DNA of 40,345 nucleotides from Opitutia bacterium (GCA_014529615.1 JAABVD010000018.1:1-40345), one strand, 5' to 3'; counted from the first letter of the stretch, positions 10,510 to 20,034 are shown. A program made the numbers and translations. Notes: generated from the letters alone by a model not told the origin.

Positions 10510-13506
10510 TCACTCGCACCTGAGGCGCACGAAGATGGCCTTATCTCCGGGGGCAATCGGAACCGTGGCCTCGATCATCGCTTGACCGCCCAGATGGTTC
10601 CCTTGCCGGTAGGTGATATTTTCCGAAGACCAGATCACCGGGGAAGGGGAAAGATTTTTAGTCCACTCTGGTCGGCACAAGCTCGCATCCACGGCAACCG
10701 ACCGAAAGTAGGAAAATTTGACGATGTTGGAACCGACCGGGCCCACGGTGATCAGCCAGGGGTTCCCTTGATCGGCGGCCTTCGGATCGAGACCCATGTA
10801 ATACTCCATTAGATTCGGAATGCTATCCCGGTCGGGGTCTGCCAGATCGCCCCACACCGAGGCGTTTTTTTCCGGATCGATCAATTCGGATTCATCGAAA
10901 TGCACAATCCTCCAGGAATTGAGTTTCTCCACGCCGTCCCCCTGAGCGGGCGCTCCCGGGATTGGGGCTTCGATGAGGACACCCCACTCGCCCTCCCTCC
11001 GGAACCTGGCGCGAACACGAGTCGCAAGATTGGGTGCGGCGACAGGTTTTGTGTAGGTGAATGCGAAGGGGTTGATGGCGCCGCCGATCTCTCGGGGATC
11101 GGATCCGTCGAGAGTGAGAAAGACTTTACCTCCGGGATTGGGATTCTCGATCGAGACAACGGCGGGGTCTTGCTTCGCACCGCTCCCGGTCACGAATATT
11201 TCGGGCGGATTGCTCATGGGGTAGAGCCCGACCTCGCGAAACTGATCGACCACGATCGGTCCGCGGTTGTGCAAAAAATCCTCCAGCTTCTCCACCGCCG
11301 TTTCCCAATCCGCCTTGGTAAAAGGGGTCCCTTTCAGGGTGTCTCCCCAGCGGGCCGATTCGGCAATGATGGCGCGTTCAATCTGTGCTTTACGTTCTCG
11401 CATGCGGGCGAGGCATGCTTCTGCCGCCAACACGCCGTTATTGAAAAGCGCCCGATGGGCGGCGTCGGCGAAGCGAATGCGGTATTCCGCGTTGGTTGCC
11501 ATCTGGTTGTGCAACCAGTGCGGATTGGAGGTCTCGAAAGTTTGGCCGGCGCGCCACGGGCCGTTTCGGTTGTCGTATTCCGGCACACCGGTAACATGGA
11601 AGGCAAATTCGTTGTCGTGGGTCAGGAAGAAGAACCCGTCCTCTGCATTGCGGTTGTAGAGAGCGTAGACATTGTTCGGCATGATGAATCCTTGCCAGAA
11701 TGAAATGGGGCCGTCGTGGTCCGAACTGAAAAGCTTGAGAAGCATGTAACCGATCAGGTTGGCATCGTCGACGAGGACACGCCGATCGGGATCGCGGTTA
11801 CCATGCTCATCTTGGCCGAGGAGATAGAAGTAGTCATCGTTGTCAGCGAGATACTGCCCCCTTCGCGACATCCTGGCCCATTCCCAGATTTGGCGCCAAG
11901 TGTCCATCTCCCCCTCCGCTGCGTAAATTTCGAACGGCACTGCCTTGCTCCTCCATCCGGTGGGTGTTTGAATGAATCCGCGATCGACTTTGATGAAGTC
12001 GTAATCCCCCGGACCTCCACCCCGGTAGGAAGCCGCGAAATCGGGGTCTATGCGTTCTTCGCTCTGGAACAACCCCCAGTATTGGCCGTTCAGGTAAAGA
12101 TGGTAAAAGCGGCTGCGGGAATAGGGATGGCCCATGTCCCGCTCGGTGTCCCGGGAGAGAACATCGCGGAGGTAAGTGTTCTCGGGCGCCCGACTTAGAT
12201 CCCGGTGCCAAACGAAATTCTGGTTGGTTCGCAGGTCGATTTTGTCGAACTCCTCCACGCCTTCGCTCCCGAACAGAGGGTATCTCAGTTTACCAGGGCC
12301 ATACTCGCGGCGAAAGATGAAGCGAAAGGAGTGTTTCGGATTGCTCGGTCCTCGCGAAGCGCCACCGCGAATACGCAGGCCGGCATTGACCTGGAATCCC
12401 GCGGTTCCGTCCGGATGAAGTAACTCAAAGGAGGCGGGCCGCTCCCACGCCCGTCCCTCTCCCCGCGAATTTACGTAGATACCGGTTTCGGGATCAAACA
12501 GATTGACGGGGTCGGTGACGATAGACACCGAGGGGAGGTCGAGAAGCGCATCCCGCAGTTGGGGTCCGTAGAGCGGATCGTTGACGATGTCCGGATCCAT
12601 CCCGTAATTCATCTGCTTGTTGTTGATGCGCCGGCTGGGAAATCCGGGCGGGGCGCTGCCGTCGGGTGATTGACGAATGACGTCGTCGATGAAGAGGTAG
12701 GTGTGAGTGATAACGGCCGAAGGTTCGTGTCCAAGGCGATGGGCCGCGGCCCGTAGCACACTAGTTGCGAATATCTGGATGGGACCGTCCGCAATCCCGC
12801 CGTTTTCCGGTCCCGGGGTCGACAGGTCGAGAGTATAATAGATTACATCCGTGGCTTCGTCGGGCAGAAGCGATACCGAAATCGGCGCTTCGAAAAAACC
12901 GCCCCCGTGGGTCACACCGGGTTCGGGAGTAAAGCCGCGGAACCCTTCCGAGTTGGGCAAGCCGGGTGTCGGCTCGGCCATGAAACCCAATTGGACGGGT
13001 TCGCCCTCACTTAAACGGGTGCGGCCGTAAGAGACATCGGGGAACTGCGGTGGGAAGGCAGGGGCATAGGCGTCTGCTACAGTGACGCCATCGGGGTGAA
13101 CAAGGCCGAGGTATTCACCGTCCGCGCCGATCCTGAAGTTCGTGTGCAATTCCCCACCGGGGTCCCGGCGGTCTTTTCCGGACGCAAAGACGACGAGGTA
13201 ACTGTCCGGATTAATGACAACAGGTGGAAAGCTCCACTTTGTGAGATTGTCCGCACGGTCGCTCAGGTACCAACCTCCCAGGTTGACCGGATCGGGCCCC
13301 CCGTTGTAAATCTCCAGCCAGTCGGAGCTGTCGCCGTCCTCGTCTAATCCGGCCGATTGGTTGCTGGCGAGAAACTCCGATATGGTAAGATCCGCCTGTG
13401 ATGAGACCACCGCTGACAGCCATGCCAGAATGAGGACGGCGGTCAGTATCGCCCGGTCCCTCGCAGACGCCCGGTATGCCACACGATCTGGATGGTTTTG
13501 GGACAT
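10510..13506 (-). CDS. CotH kinase family protein with lamin-tail domain
   Basis: LTISEFLASNQSAGLDEDGDSSDWLEIYNGGPDPVNLGGWYLSD (lamin-tail domain); LPSVSIVTDPVNLFDPETGIYVNSRGEG, GLRIRGGASR, KHSFRFIFRREYGPGKLRYPLFG (CotH-like). Confidence 0.88.
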   Translation of the reverse strand: MSQNHPDRVAYRASARDRAILTAVLILAWLSAVVSSQADLTISEFLASNQSAGLDEDGDSSDWLEIYNGGPDPVNLGGWYLSDRADNLTKWSFPPVVINPDSYLVVFASGKDRRDPGGELHTNFRIGADGEYLGLVHPDGVTVADAYAPAFPPQFPDVSYGRTRLSEGEPVQLGFMAEPTPGLPNSEGFRGFTPEPGVTHGGGFFEAPISVSLLPDEATDVIYYTLDLSTPGPENGGIADGPIQIFATSVLRAAAHRLGHEPSAVITHTYLFIDDVIRQSPDGSAPPGFPSRRINNKQMNYGMDPDIVNDPLYGPQLRDALLDLPSVSIVTDPVNLFDPETGIYVNSRGEGRAWERPASFELLHPDGTAGFQVNAGLRIRGGASRGPSNPKHSFRFIFRREYGPGKLRYPLFGSEGVEEFDKIDLRTNQNFVWHRDLSRAPENTYLRDVLSRDTERDMGHPYSRSRFYHLYLNGQYWGLFQSEERIDPDFAASYRGGGPGDYDFIKVDRGFIQTPTGWRSKAVPFEIYAAEGEMDTWRQIWEWARMSRRGQYLADNDDYFYLLGQDEHGNRDPDRRVLVDDANLIGYMLLKLFSSDHDGPISFWQGFIMPNNVYALYNRNAEDGFFFLTHDNEFAFHVTGVPEYDNRNGPWRAGQTFETSNPHWLHNQMATNAEYRIRFADAAHRALFNNGVLAAEACLARMRERKAQIERAIIAESARWGDTLKGTPFTKADWETAVEKLEDFLHNRGPIVVDQFREVGLYPMSNPPEIFVTGSGAKQDPAVVSIENPNPGGKVFLTLDGSDPREIGGAINPFAFTYTKPVAAPNLATRVRARFRREGEWGVLIEAPIPGAPAQGDGVEKLNSWRIVHFDESELIDPEKNASVWGDLADPDRDSIPNLMEYYMGLDPKAADQGNPWLITVGPVGSNIVKFSYFRSVAVDASLCRPEWTKNLSPSPVIWSSENITYRQGNHLGGQAMIEATVPIAPGDKAIFVRLRCE

Positions 13507-13515
13507 TGTCGAATG

Positions 13516-13557
13516 AGTGCCTATTCATCTTTGGAAATGCGCAAAAAGTCAATTTTT
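13516..13557 (-). promoter_or_regulatory. Putative shared promoter/operator element upstream of the CotH gene (copy 2)
   Basis: Minus strand AAAAATTGACTTTTTGCGCATTTCCAAAGATGAATAGGCACT; the following bases complete the near-palindrome GAATAGGCACTCATTC. It sits about 10 bp upstream of the annotated start at 13506. Confidence 0.55.
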
Positions 13558-13821
13558 GGGGGTAATTTCCATTTACCGACCATACATCTACGAGGAGAAG
13601 CGAATCCGTCTCAGGAATCGCTTCTTACCGGATCAATCTATCCAAATGCCTGGTTCGGTGTCGTGAGCCCAGGGATTTGGGGCTTCCATGACCAGGAGGA
13701 ATCATCACCTCCCAATTTTTCCAGAGGAACGGCCCGAATGACATAATCCTCTGCCAGTCCCCGGGAAATTCAAGTTGACGGACCAGTGGGGACCGATTTT
13801 TATCCGCCTCTTATCCTGGAG

Positions 13822-13898
<77 letters not shown>

Positions 13899-14151
13899 CG
13901 GGATTAAATCGGGAAGGGTCACCTTTGCGGATGGTTGGATGACCTGGGCTTGAAAGTGTCGGGGAGGAACCGGGCCTCCGACAATCGAATCAGGCAGAAA
14001 ATGAGAAAAACGCAGTACACCACAACTTTCAATACAAGCGCCGGTATCCTTGTCCGTTCGGGAATCGTTCGCTGAGATTTAACCTTCGTGCCCGATCGGA
14101 TTTTCCACTAGGGTTCCCCTGAAAGTCCGCTCTGCGGGAGCCACGATTACA

Positions 14152-15456
14152 ATGGCAGACTTCATTAACGATTTAATGCGTGGGTTAATGGGACTGGGAT
14201 GCATCCTGGCCATCGCCTTCGCCTTTGGTTCGAATCGCAAGGCAATTAATTGGTCCTTGGTTGCAACGGGACTTCTGCTCCAAGCCCTGTTTGCCGTCGT
14301 TGTTCTAAAGGTATCCTTTGTCTATCAGGGTCTCGAAGCCGTGGCGGTTTTTGTAATCCGGTTGATGGATTTTACCAAGGAGGGAACTGAATTCATATTG
14401 GGGACCTTCCTCATGAACCCGCCCGAACATTGGGGGTACATCATCGCTTTTCAGGTATTGCCCTCGATCATCTTTTTTTCTGCCCTCACCTCGGCCCTGT
14501 ATTATCTCGGAATTCTGCAGGTCTGTGTATTCGCCTTTGCCTGGATTATGAAAAAAACCATGCGGCTTTCCGGAGCGGAAAGCCTGGCCGCGGCAGCCAA
14601 CGTCTTTGTAGGGCAAACCGAGGCGCCGCTGATGGTTAAACCCTATATATCCCGCATGACCCGGTCGGAAATCCTGGCCCTGATGTCGGGGGGGATGGCC
14701 ACTATTGCCGGCGGCGTGCTGGTCGCCTATATCGGCATGCTGGGCGGAGAAAGCGAGGAGATGCGCGTACTGTTCGGGACCCACTTTATCACCGCCTCCA
14801 TCCTGTCCGCTCCCGCTTCGCTGGTTATTGCCAAAATCCTGATCCCGGAAACCGAACCGGTGAACCAGGACATGAAAATAGATAAAGCCTCGATCGGGGA
14901 TAATATTTTCGATGCCCTGTCCAGAGGGACCACCGACGGTATACGCCTGGCCGTTAACATCGGGGGCGTGTTGCTGGTCTTTACCGCCATGATAGCGATG
15001 GTCAACTACATGCTATCCTCCTGGATTGGGGACTGGACCGGGCTCAACCATCTCATCGCTCAATCTACCGGGGGAAAGTTTGACGGACTCACCCTTCAGC
15101 TCCTCTTCGCCCTTTTGTTTTTCCCCCTGGCTTTTCTCATCGGAGTGCCAGCCCAGGACCTGTTGTTTGTGGGGCAACTATTGGGCGAAAAAACCGTCAT
15201 CAATGAATTTGTCGCCTACACCACCCTGGGGGCAATGAAAAAGGCCGCCGTCTTTTCCCATCCCAAATCCGTCATAATCGCGGCTTACGCTTTATGCGGA
15301 TTTGCCAATTTTGCCTCCATCGGGATACAGATATCCAATATCAGTATTCTCGCTCCAAATCAGCGCGGTAACCTGGCCGCCCTGGGATTCAAGGCCTTGG
15401 TGGCAGGAACTCTGGCCTGCCTGATGACGGCTTGTTTCGCCGGAATTTTGGCCTGA
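14152..15456 (+). CDS. Concentrative nucleoside transporter (NupC/CNT family)
   Basis: 434 aa multi-pass membrane protein; LSGAESLAAAANVFVGQTEAPLMVKPYISRMTRSEILALMSGGMATIAGGVLVAYI and ALCGFANFASIGIQI are typical of the CNT family. Confidence 0.93.
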   Translation: MADFINDLMRGLMGLGCILAIAFAFGSNRKAINWSLVATGLLLQALFAVVVLKVSFVYQGLEAVAVFVIRLMDFTKEGTEFILGTFLMNPPEHWGYIIAFQVLPSIIFFSALTSALYYLGILQVCVFAFAWIMKKTMRLSGAESLAAAANVFVGQTEAPLMVKPYISRMTRSEILALMSGGMATIAGGVLVAYIGMLGGESEEMRVLFGTHFITASILSAPASLVIAKILIPETEPVNQDMKIDKASIGDNIFDALSRGTTDGIRLAVNIGGVLLVFTAMIAMVNYMLSSWIGDWTGLNHLIAQSTGGKFDGLTLQLLFALLFFPLAFLIGVPAQDLLFVGQLLGEKTVINEFVAYTTLGAMKKAAVFSHPKSVIIAAYALCGFANFASIGIQISNISILAPNQRGNLAALGFKALVAGTLACLMTACFAGILA

Positions 15457-15477
15457 GTCGGGGTCATCCTGTCTAGT

Positions 15478-15715
15478 GTCTTGTCCCGGAAATTCCTTCA
15501 AACTGGCTTTTACGCCAACGGCGTTATACTCCAAAGCCCAGCGTCGCGCAGCGCACGCTGGGTCGCCCATCGCCCCTATGATTGAACCCCAACGGGGTTC
15601 CACAAAGTTCGATATTTGTTGTCCATTTCAACCCAGTGTGCGCTGTGCGACACTGGGCTTTGGAGTGGAACTGCTTTGCAGTTCTTTGAAGTGTGGCCTC
15701 CTTTAATGTGCTTTC
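15478..15715. repeat. Composite palindromic repeat, locus 1
   Basis: Series of hairpin modules: ACGCCAACGGCGT; CCCAGCGTcgcgcagcgcACGCTGGG; AACCCCAACGGGGTT; CCCAGTGTgcgctgtgcgACACTGGG; GAACTGCTTTGCAGTTC. The same modules occur at 29626-29890 and (inverted) 32369-32478. Confidence 0.88.
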
Positions 15716-15721
15716 CAGTTC

Positions 15722-15782
15722 TTTGTAGTCGCGGTCCCACGCAACAGCCTCACCGCAATCGCGGCGTAAAGCCGCTCCTACA
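15722..15782. repeat. REP-like element (..tcgcggcgtaaagccgctcctaca), partial
   Basis: Shares gcggtcccacg.aacagc....gcaatcgcggcgtaaagccgctcctaca with 29911-29983. Confidence 0.75.
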
Positions 15783-15903
15783 GGTTAAGATCTTCATTCT
15801 AGCCCAGAATCCTTTCCCCCTTTCGTGCATCTTTCTATCTCTCCCCATTCCTAATTCCTAATTCGCGCCCTTGGGCGCTTCCCGGGGTAGGGGAATATTA
15901 CCG

Positions 15904-16704
15904 AGAAAAAGGGCCGGCTGTACAGGATGAGGCCCTCGGATTTCTCCGAGGGCCTAAAAATCGGAAGGAGCTCGCCACACTCTCGTCCAACACTGACATT
16001 TGGCACTCAACTCTCGCTGGTTGTCAGTTCCCCGACGCTATTCTTCCCGGCTCGGAAGCTATCGATCTCGTAGCAGGACCGCTCAATTGATCTCTCAATT
16101 GAGGTATTGAGTGAGGCCTCTCAGCCTGAATTTTGAAATCTGCCGATTGCTCATCCCAGACACGGCTGGAAAATTATCCGCGAAGGTTTCATCTCCAACT
16201 TGTTTCCTTCAGGTCGGCCTCCACTATTGGCGGAGCGTTTGCCTGAAGTTACGGGTCTGACCTCTTACCTCTCAGATTACCTTTTTATTCGCAGGCGACC
16301 GCATTGCGACTGCGGCCGCTCGGGATTTAGCGACTTGCCATGTCATTCAATCCCCACGACGTCTCGGGGCTTTGGCTCGCTCACTCGGCCTCGATCCGCC
16401 TCCTGGCTAATGGTAGCAATCGCGTCCTTTCTCAGGACACCACTTTTGGTCCCAGGTCGAAACTCCCTGGTACCGCTGACTCGGTACGCCCTCTGTTTCC
16501 AGATTGAAGGCGCCCGCTTAACCCCACTTCGTAACCACATCCGAGCACGACCTCAAATGCCGGGGTTAGTGAAATATGCCTTGGGTTCGCGCAAGGCTTT
16601 CCCAAGGGGCGAGGCTCGCCAGGCTTTCCTCACCTTTTTCGAAGTAATCTTCGTTTTTATCCCAGAGGCTCGTCTCCTCACCTCCGTTCTTTCAAAGAAC
16701 ATCT
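15904..16704 (-). ncRNA. Candidate large structured non-coding RNA (~0.8 kb)
   Basis: Perfect stems (plus coordinates): 15931-15940/15945-15954 (10 bp, GAAA loop on minus strand); 16082-16090/16095-16103 (9 bp, GAGA loop on minus strand); 15993-15998/16022-16027; 16207-16213/16242-16248; 16299-16303/16311-16315; 16424-16428/16434-16438; 16470-16475/16482-16487; 16519-16525/16562-16568; 16579-16585/16601-16607; 16640-16644/16649-16653; 16686-16691/16695-16700. No credible protein on either strand. Confidence 0.7.
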
Positions 16705-16710
16705 CATTGC

Positions 16711-16739
16711 CTTACAATAACATGTGAATATATTGTCAA
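16711..16739 (-). promoter_or_regulatory. Sigma70-like promoter reading into the candidate ncRNA
   Basis: Minus strand TTGACA (16739-16734), 17-nt spacer, TGTAAG (16716-16711). Confidence 0.6.
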
Positions 16740-16999
16740 TAAGTTCTCTCCCAGGGAGGCAATGGTTGTTCGGCCCAGTATTGACCAGGCATTCCCTTAT
16801 CTTCCCCCGTGAAAAATCTTCAGAAAAACACCAAACGGCTTGTGAATAACTGTGGAAGGAAAAATTTTTTAAAAAAAAACTTTCTTTTTTGCGGAAATTC
16901 TTCCACAGAATATCCATTCCCTACCCAGTTGAAGCGTCCCTGTCCGACCCCCTCCTACCTGGACGGGAAAAGGGTTTGGTTTATCGGGTCCAGTGGTGT

Positions 17000-17515
17000 A
17001 TGATGCCTGCAAAAACTTCCATCTCCCTACTGATTGCGACTTTGTTTTTTGGCGCTTCCATCAATGCTGATCCCCTTGCCATTGGGGCTGCCCTGCCCGA
17101 GGTATCGGCCACGCTTGAAACGGGAAACACCATCGACCTGAGCCGGGAAGGCGCCAGCGGATGGATTCTGGTATTTTTCTACCCCAAGGCCGATACTCCC
17201 GGCTGTACCAACCAGGCCTGCAGCTTGCGGGATGCCTACGAGGCATTGTCTGAAATGGGCGTGCGCATTTTCGGTGTGAGCAGGGACGGCATTGAATCTC
17301 AGAAAAAATTCAAGAAAAAATATGCCCTGCCCTTTCATCTGATTGCCGATACGGACAAAGCGGTCATCGGGGCTTTTGGCGTTCCGACCAGATTTGGTTT
17401 TTCCATTCGGCAAGCCTATCTGTTCAAGGACGGGAAGCTGGTCTGGAGAGACCTTTCCGCCTCCACTTCCAAACAGGCCGCTGACATATTAGCGTTTTTG
17501 ACCGATGCCCGGTAG
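17000..17515 (+). CDS. Peroxiredoxin (Bcp/AhpC-TSA family), exported
   Basis: ATG 17000 starts a signal peptide (MMPAKTSISLLIATLFFGASINA). VFFYPKADTPGCTNQACSLRDAYEAL is the Bcp-type catalytic motif. Confidence 0.9.
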   Translation: MMPAKTSISLLIATLFFGASINADPLAIGAALPEVSATLETGNTIDLSREGASGWILVFFYPKADTPGCTNQACSLRDAYEALSEMGVRIFGVSRDGIESQKKFKKKYALPFHLIADTDKAVIGAFGVPTRFGFSIRQAYLFKDGKLVWRDLSASTSKQAADILAFLTDAR

Positions 17516-17617
17516 GTGACAGGTGAATTGTCCCGAAAGCGAAGCGTTCGTATTCGACATTTACCCCCGGCTCGATTGGTGTTAGGGGCTAAAGGTTGTT
17601 TTTAAAAGTTTTTTCCA

Positions 17618-18274
17618 ATGCCAACCAGCACGGTAGAGAATTATATCAAGGCCATTTACCAGGAATGCAGAACCATTCCCTCTCCCCTGTTACCGATAGG
17701 GAAACTGGCCAGTTTTCTCCAGGTTGCCCCTGGAACGGCCACCAGCATGGTGAAGTCATTATGGGATGCCGGTCTGGTTCATTACGAGCCGCGGGTTGGA
17801 GTCCGGCTTACGGACAAGGGGGAGGTGTTGGCCCTGCGGGTCCTGCGAAGGCATCGCCTGGTCGAGTTGTTTCTGGCCCGGATTCTCAAAATGGATTGGT
17901 CTGAAATTCACGAAGAGGCCGAGGCCCTCGAACACGTCATATCGGACCGGGTTGTGGAAAAAATCGACCGTTTATTGGGATACCCTCGATACGACCCACA
18001 CGGAGATCCCATTCCCTCCGACTCGGGCCAGGTCATCGAAAGAGACTTGCGCAGTCTCCTGGCTTGCCGTTTGGGGGAAAGGACAACCATCGCCCGAATC
18101 ATGGACCAGGAGCCCTCCTTCCTGCAGTTTGCTGAAAAGCGCGGGCTGATTCCGGGCAAAACCTTGACCGTAGTGGGCAAGAACGCAGTGGCCAAGGCCA
18201 TGGAAGTGGAGAACGAGGATTTACAAGTGACCACACTAGGCAACCAAGCGGCTAAAAAAATTGAAGTGGAGTAA
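17618..18274 (+). CDS. DtxR/MntR-family metal-dependent transcriptional regulator
   Basis: VENYIKAIYQ, APGTATSMVKSLWDAGLVHYEPRVGVRLTDKGEVLALRVLRRHRLVELFLARIL, EAEALEHVISDRVVEKID. Confidence 0.92.
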   Translation: MPTSTVENYIKAIYQECRTIPSPLLPIGKLASFLQVAPGTATSMVKSLWDAGLVHYEPRVGVRLTDKGEVLALRVLRRHRLVELFLARILKMDWSEIHEEAEALEHVISDRVVEKIDRLLGYPRYDPHGDPIPSDSGQVIERDLRSLLACRLGERTTIARIMDQEPSFLQFAEKRGLIPGKTLTVVGKNAVAKAMEVENEDLQVTTLGNQAAKKIEVE

Positions 18275-20034
18275 TGCCCGATTACGGGAAAATCCGTTTC
18301 CTTCCCCAGCCCCGACGCGTTACATTTGAGTCAACTGCTTCGACCTTGAAGGGGGTGGATTTTTGCCGCCTGGAAGTTACCCGGAGTCTTTTGGGAAGTG
18401 TCCCGGGCCCGATAGTGCTGGCGGAGGTGGCTGGGTTGCCCACCCTTGAAGATTACCGGCTCCAGGTTGCTCCGCAGGCTGTCATATTACGGGCAGGCTC
18501 CGAAAGGGGATGGTTTTACGGACTGCATACCCTCAAACAACTGGCCGCCCAATGCCCGGGTAATTTGCCCTTGTGCCGGATAGAGGATGGCCCGGATTTC
18601 CCCAACCGCGGATTCATGCTGGATGTTTCACGCGATAAAGTTCCGAAACTGGGCGCCCTCTTGCAACTCATCGAGCTCATGGCGGCATGCAAGTACAATC
18701 AACTCCAGCTTTACATGGAACACACCTATGCCTACGCGGGGCATGAGATAGTTTGGCGTTCCGCATCTCCCTTCCATTCGGCTGATATCCGGAAACTGGA
18801 TGCCTTTTGCCGGGAACGCTTTATCGAACTCGTTCCCAATCAGAACACCTTTGGCCACATGCACCGTTGGTTGATCCATGAACCCTACCGGCACATGGCC
18901 GAGCGCCCCGATGGAGGGGAGACAGACCTGGGATACCGGCCCGAGCCACAAGGGCTTTGCGCAACCGATCCCGCGTCCATCGAGCTGGTGGACGATCTCC
19001 TCGGCCAGTTGCTGCCGCAATTCCGTAGCAGGCAAGTGAACATAGGTTGTGACGAAACCATCGACCTCGGCTATGGCCGCAGCAAGACAGCCGTGCAAAA
19101 CCTGGGCCGTGGGCGAGTCTACCTGAACTATGTCAACCAAGTGATCGAATTGTGCCGAAACAAAGGATACACGGTTCAACTTTGGGGGGACATTATTCTG
19201 AAATATCCCGAATTGGTCGAAGAACTGCCCGATAATTGCATAGCCCTCAACTGGGGCTACGAGGGGGATCATCCCTTCCAAAGGGAAACGGAATTGTTCA
19301 GGCGAGCGGGTATTCCGTTTTACGTCTGTCCGGGGACTTCTTCCTGGAACAGCATTGTCGGGCGCACCGACAACATGCTGAGGAACGTGCGCAACGCCGC
19401 CGAACAGGGCAGGAAGAATAATGCCTCCGGCTTTTTGTTGACCGATTGGGGCGACAACGGGCACTGGCAACCTTTGAGCGTGGTTATTCCCGCCTTGCTC
19501 TACGGAGCCGGGGTGTCTTGGAACGGCCGTGGCAACGAGGCGGAAGGTTTGGCCAGGCAAATCGACGCAATAGACGCGGGGAGCAATGGCTGGGGAAGGT
19601 TGCTCCTGGATGCTGGAAATTTATACGCCCTTCCCCAATACCACCTCCATAATCGCTCCGTCCTGTTCGATTTGCTTCAGGGAGGGGACGCTGCAATCGA
19701 ATCCATGCGAGCCCTGACTTTGCCGGGACTTGAGAAAACCCTCAGACAAACCCGGCGCCTCCTGGCCAGGCTGGGCCGGCTTTCCCCGCCGGGAAAAGAT
19801 TCCCTATTGCGTAAGGATGAGATACATTGGAGCCTTTCCATGTTGGAACTGGCCTGCCTGCGCGGTCTGCAAAGCAAGCGGGGCTCCGAACTGAAAACAT
19901 GGAGAAGGAGCGCCTTGGAGCTGAAAGCCCGGTTCGTAGAAATTTGGAACCTTCGCCATCGCCCGGGAGGTTTGCGGGACAGCTTGAAGCGATTCGAGCC
20001 GCTGGTGGAGGAGAAATTTCCGCCCTGTAAATAG
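18274..20034 (+). CDS. Glycoside hydrolase family 20-like (beta-N-acetylhexosaminidase-like)
   Basis: GFMLDVSRDKVPKLGALLQLIELMAACKYNQLQLYMEHTYAYAGHE, VPNQNTFGHM, and NIGCDETIDLG (D-E catalytic pair). Start overlaps the upstream stop (TAATG). Confidence 0.85.
   Translation: MPDYGKIRFLPQPRRVTFESTASTLKGVDFCRLEVTRSLLGSVPGPIVLAEVAGLPTLEDYRLQVAPQAVILRAGSERGWFYGLHTLKQLAAQCPGNLPLCRIEDGPDFPNRGFMLDVSRDKVPKLGALLQLIELMAACKYNQLQLYMEHTYAYAGHEIVWRSASPFHSADIRKLDAFCRERFIELVPNQNTFGHMHRWLIHEPYRHMAERPDGGETDLGYRPEPQGLCATDPASIELVDDLLGQLLPQFRSRQVNIGCDETIDLGYGRSKTAVQNLGRGRVYLNYVNQVIELCRNKGYTVQLWGDIILKYPELVEELPDNCIALNWGYEGDHPFQRETELFRRAGIPFYVCPGTSSWNSIVGRTDNMLRNVRNAAEQGRKNNASGFLLTDWGDNGHWQPLSVVIPALLYGAGVSWNGRGNEAEGLARQIDAIDAGSNGWGRLLLDAGNLYALPQYHLHNRSVLFDLLQGGDAAIESMRALTLPGLEKTLRQTRRLLARLGRLSPPGKDSLLRKDEIHWSLSMLELACLRGLQSKRGSELKTWRRSALELKARFVEIWNLRHRPGGLRDSLKRFEPLVEEKFPPCK

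Noticed and set aside
15478-15715. Composite repeat considered as a CRISPR array
   Set aside because: No regular repeat-spacer spacing, modules differ from each other, and there are no cas genes in the window.
15904-16704. Candidate RNA considered as RNase P, tmRNA, SRP RNA or an intron
   Set aside because: I could not find the conserved core motifs by eye (for example ACAGAA..GGCTTAT, tmRNA acceptor arm, group II domain V). Not proven; Rfam search is needed.
16200-16727. 175-aa plus-strand ORF in the structured region
   Set aside because: No recognisable motif and full of stem-derived sequence; it lies across the candidate ncRNA and looks like chance reading.
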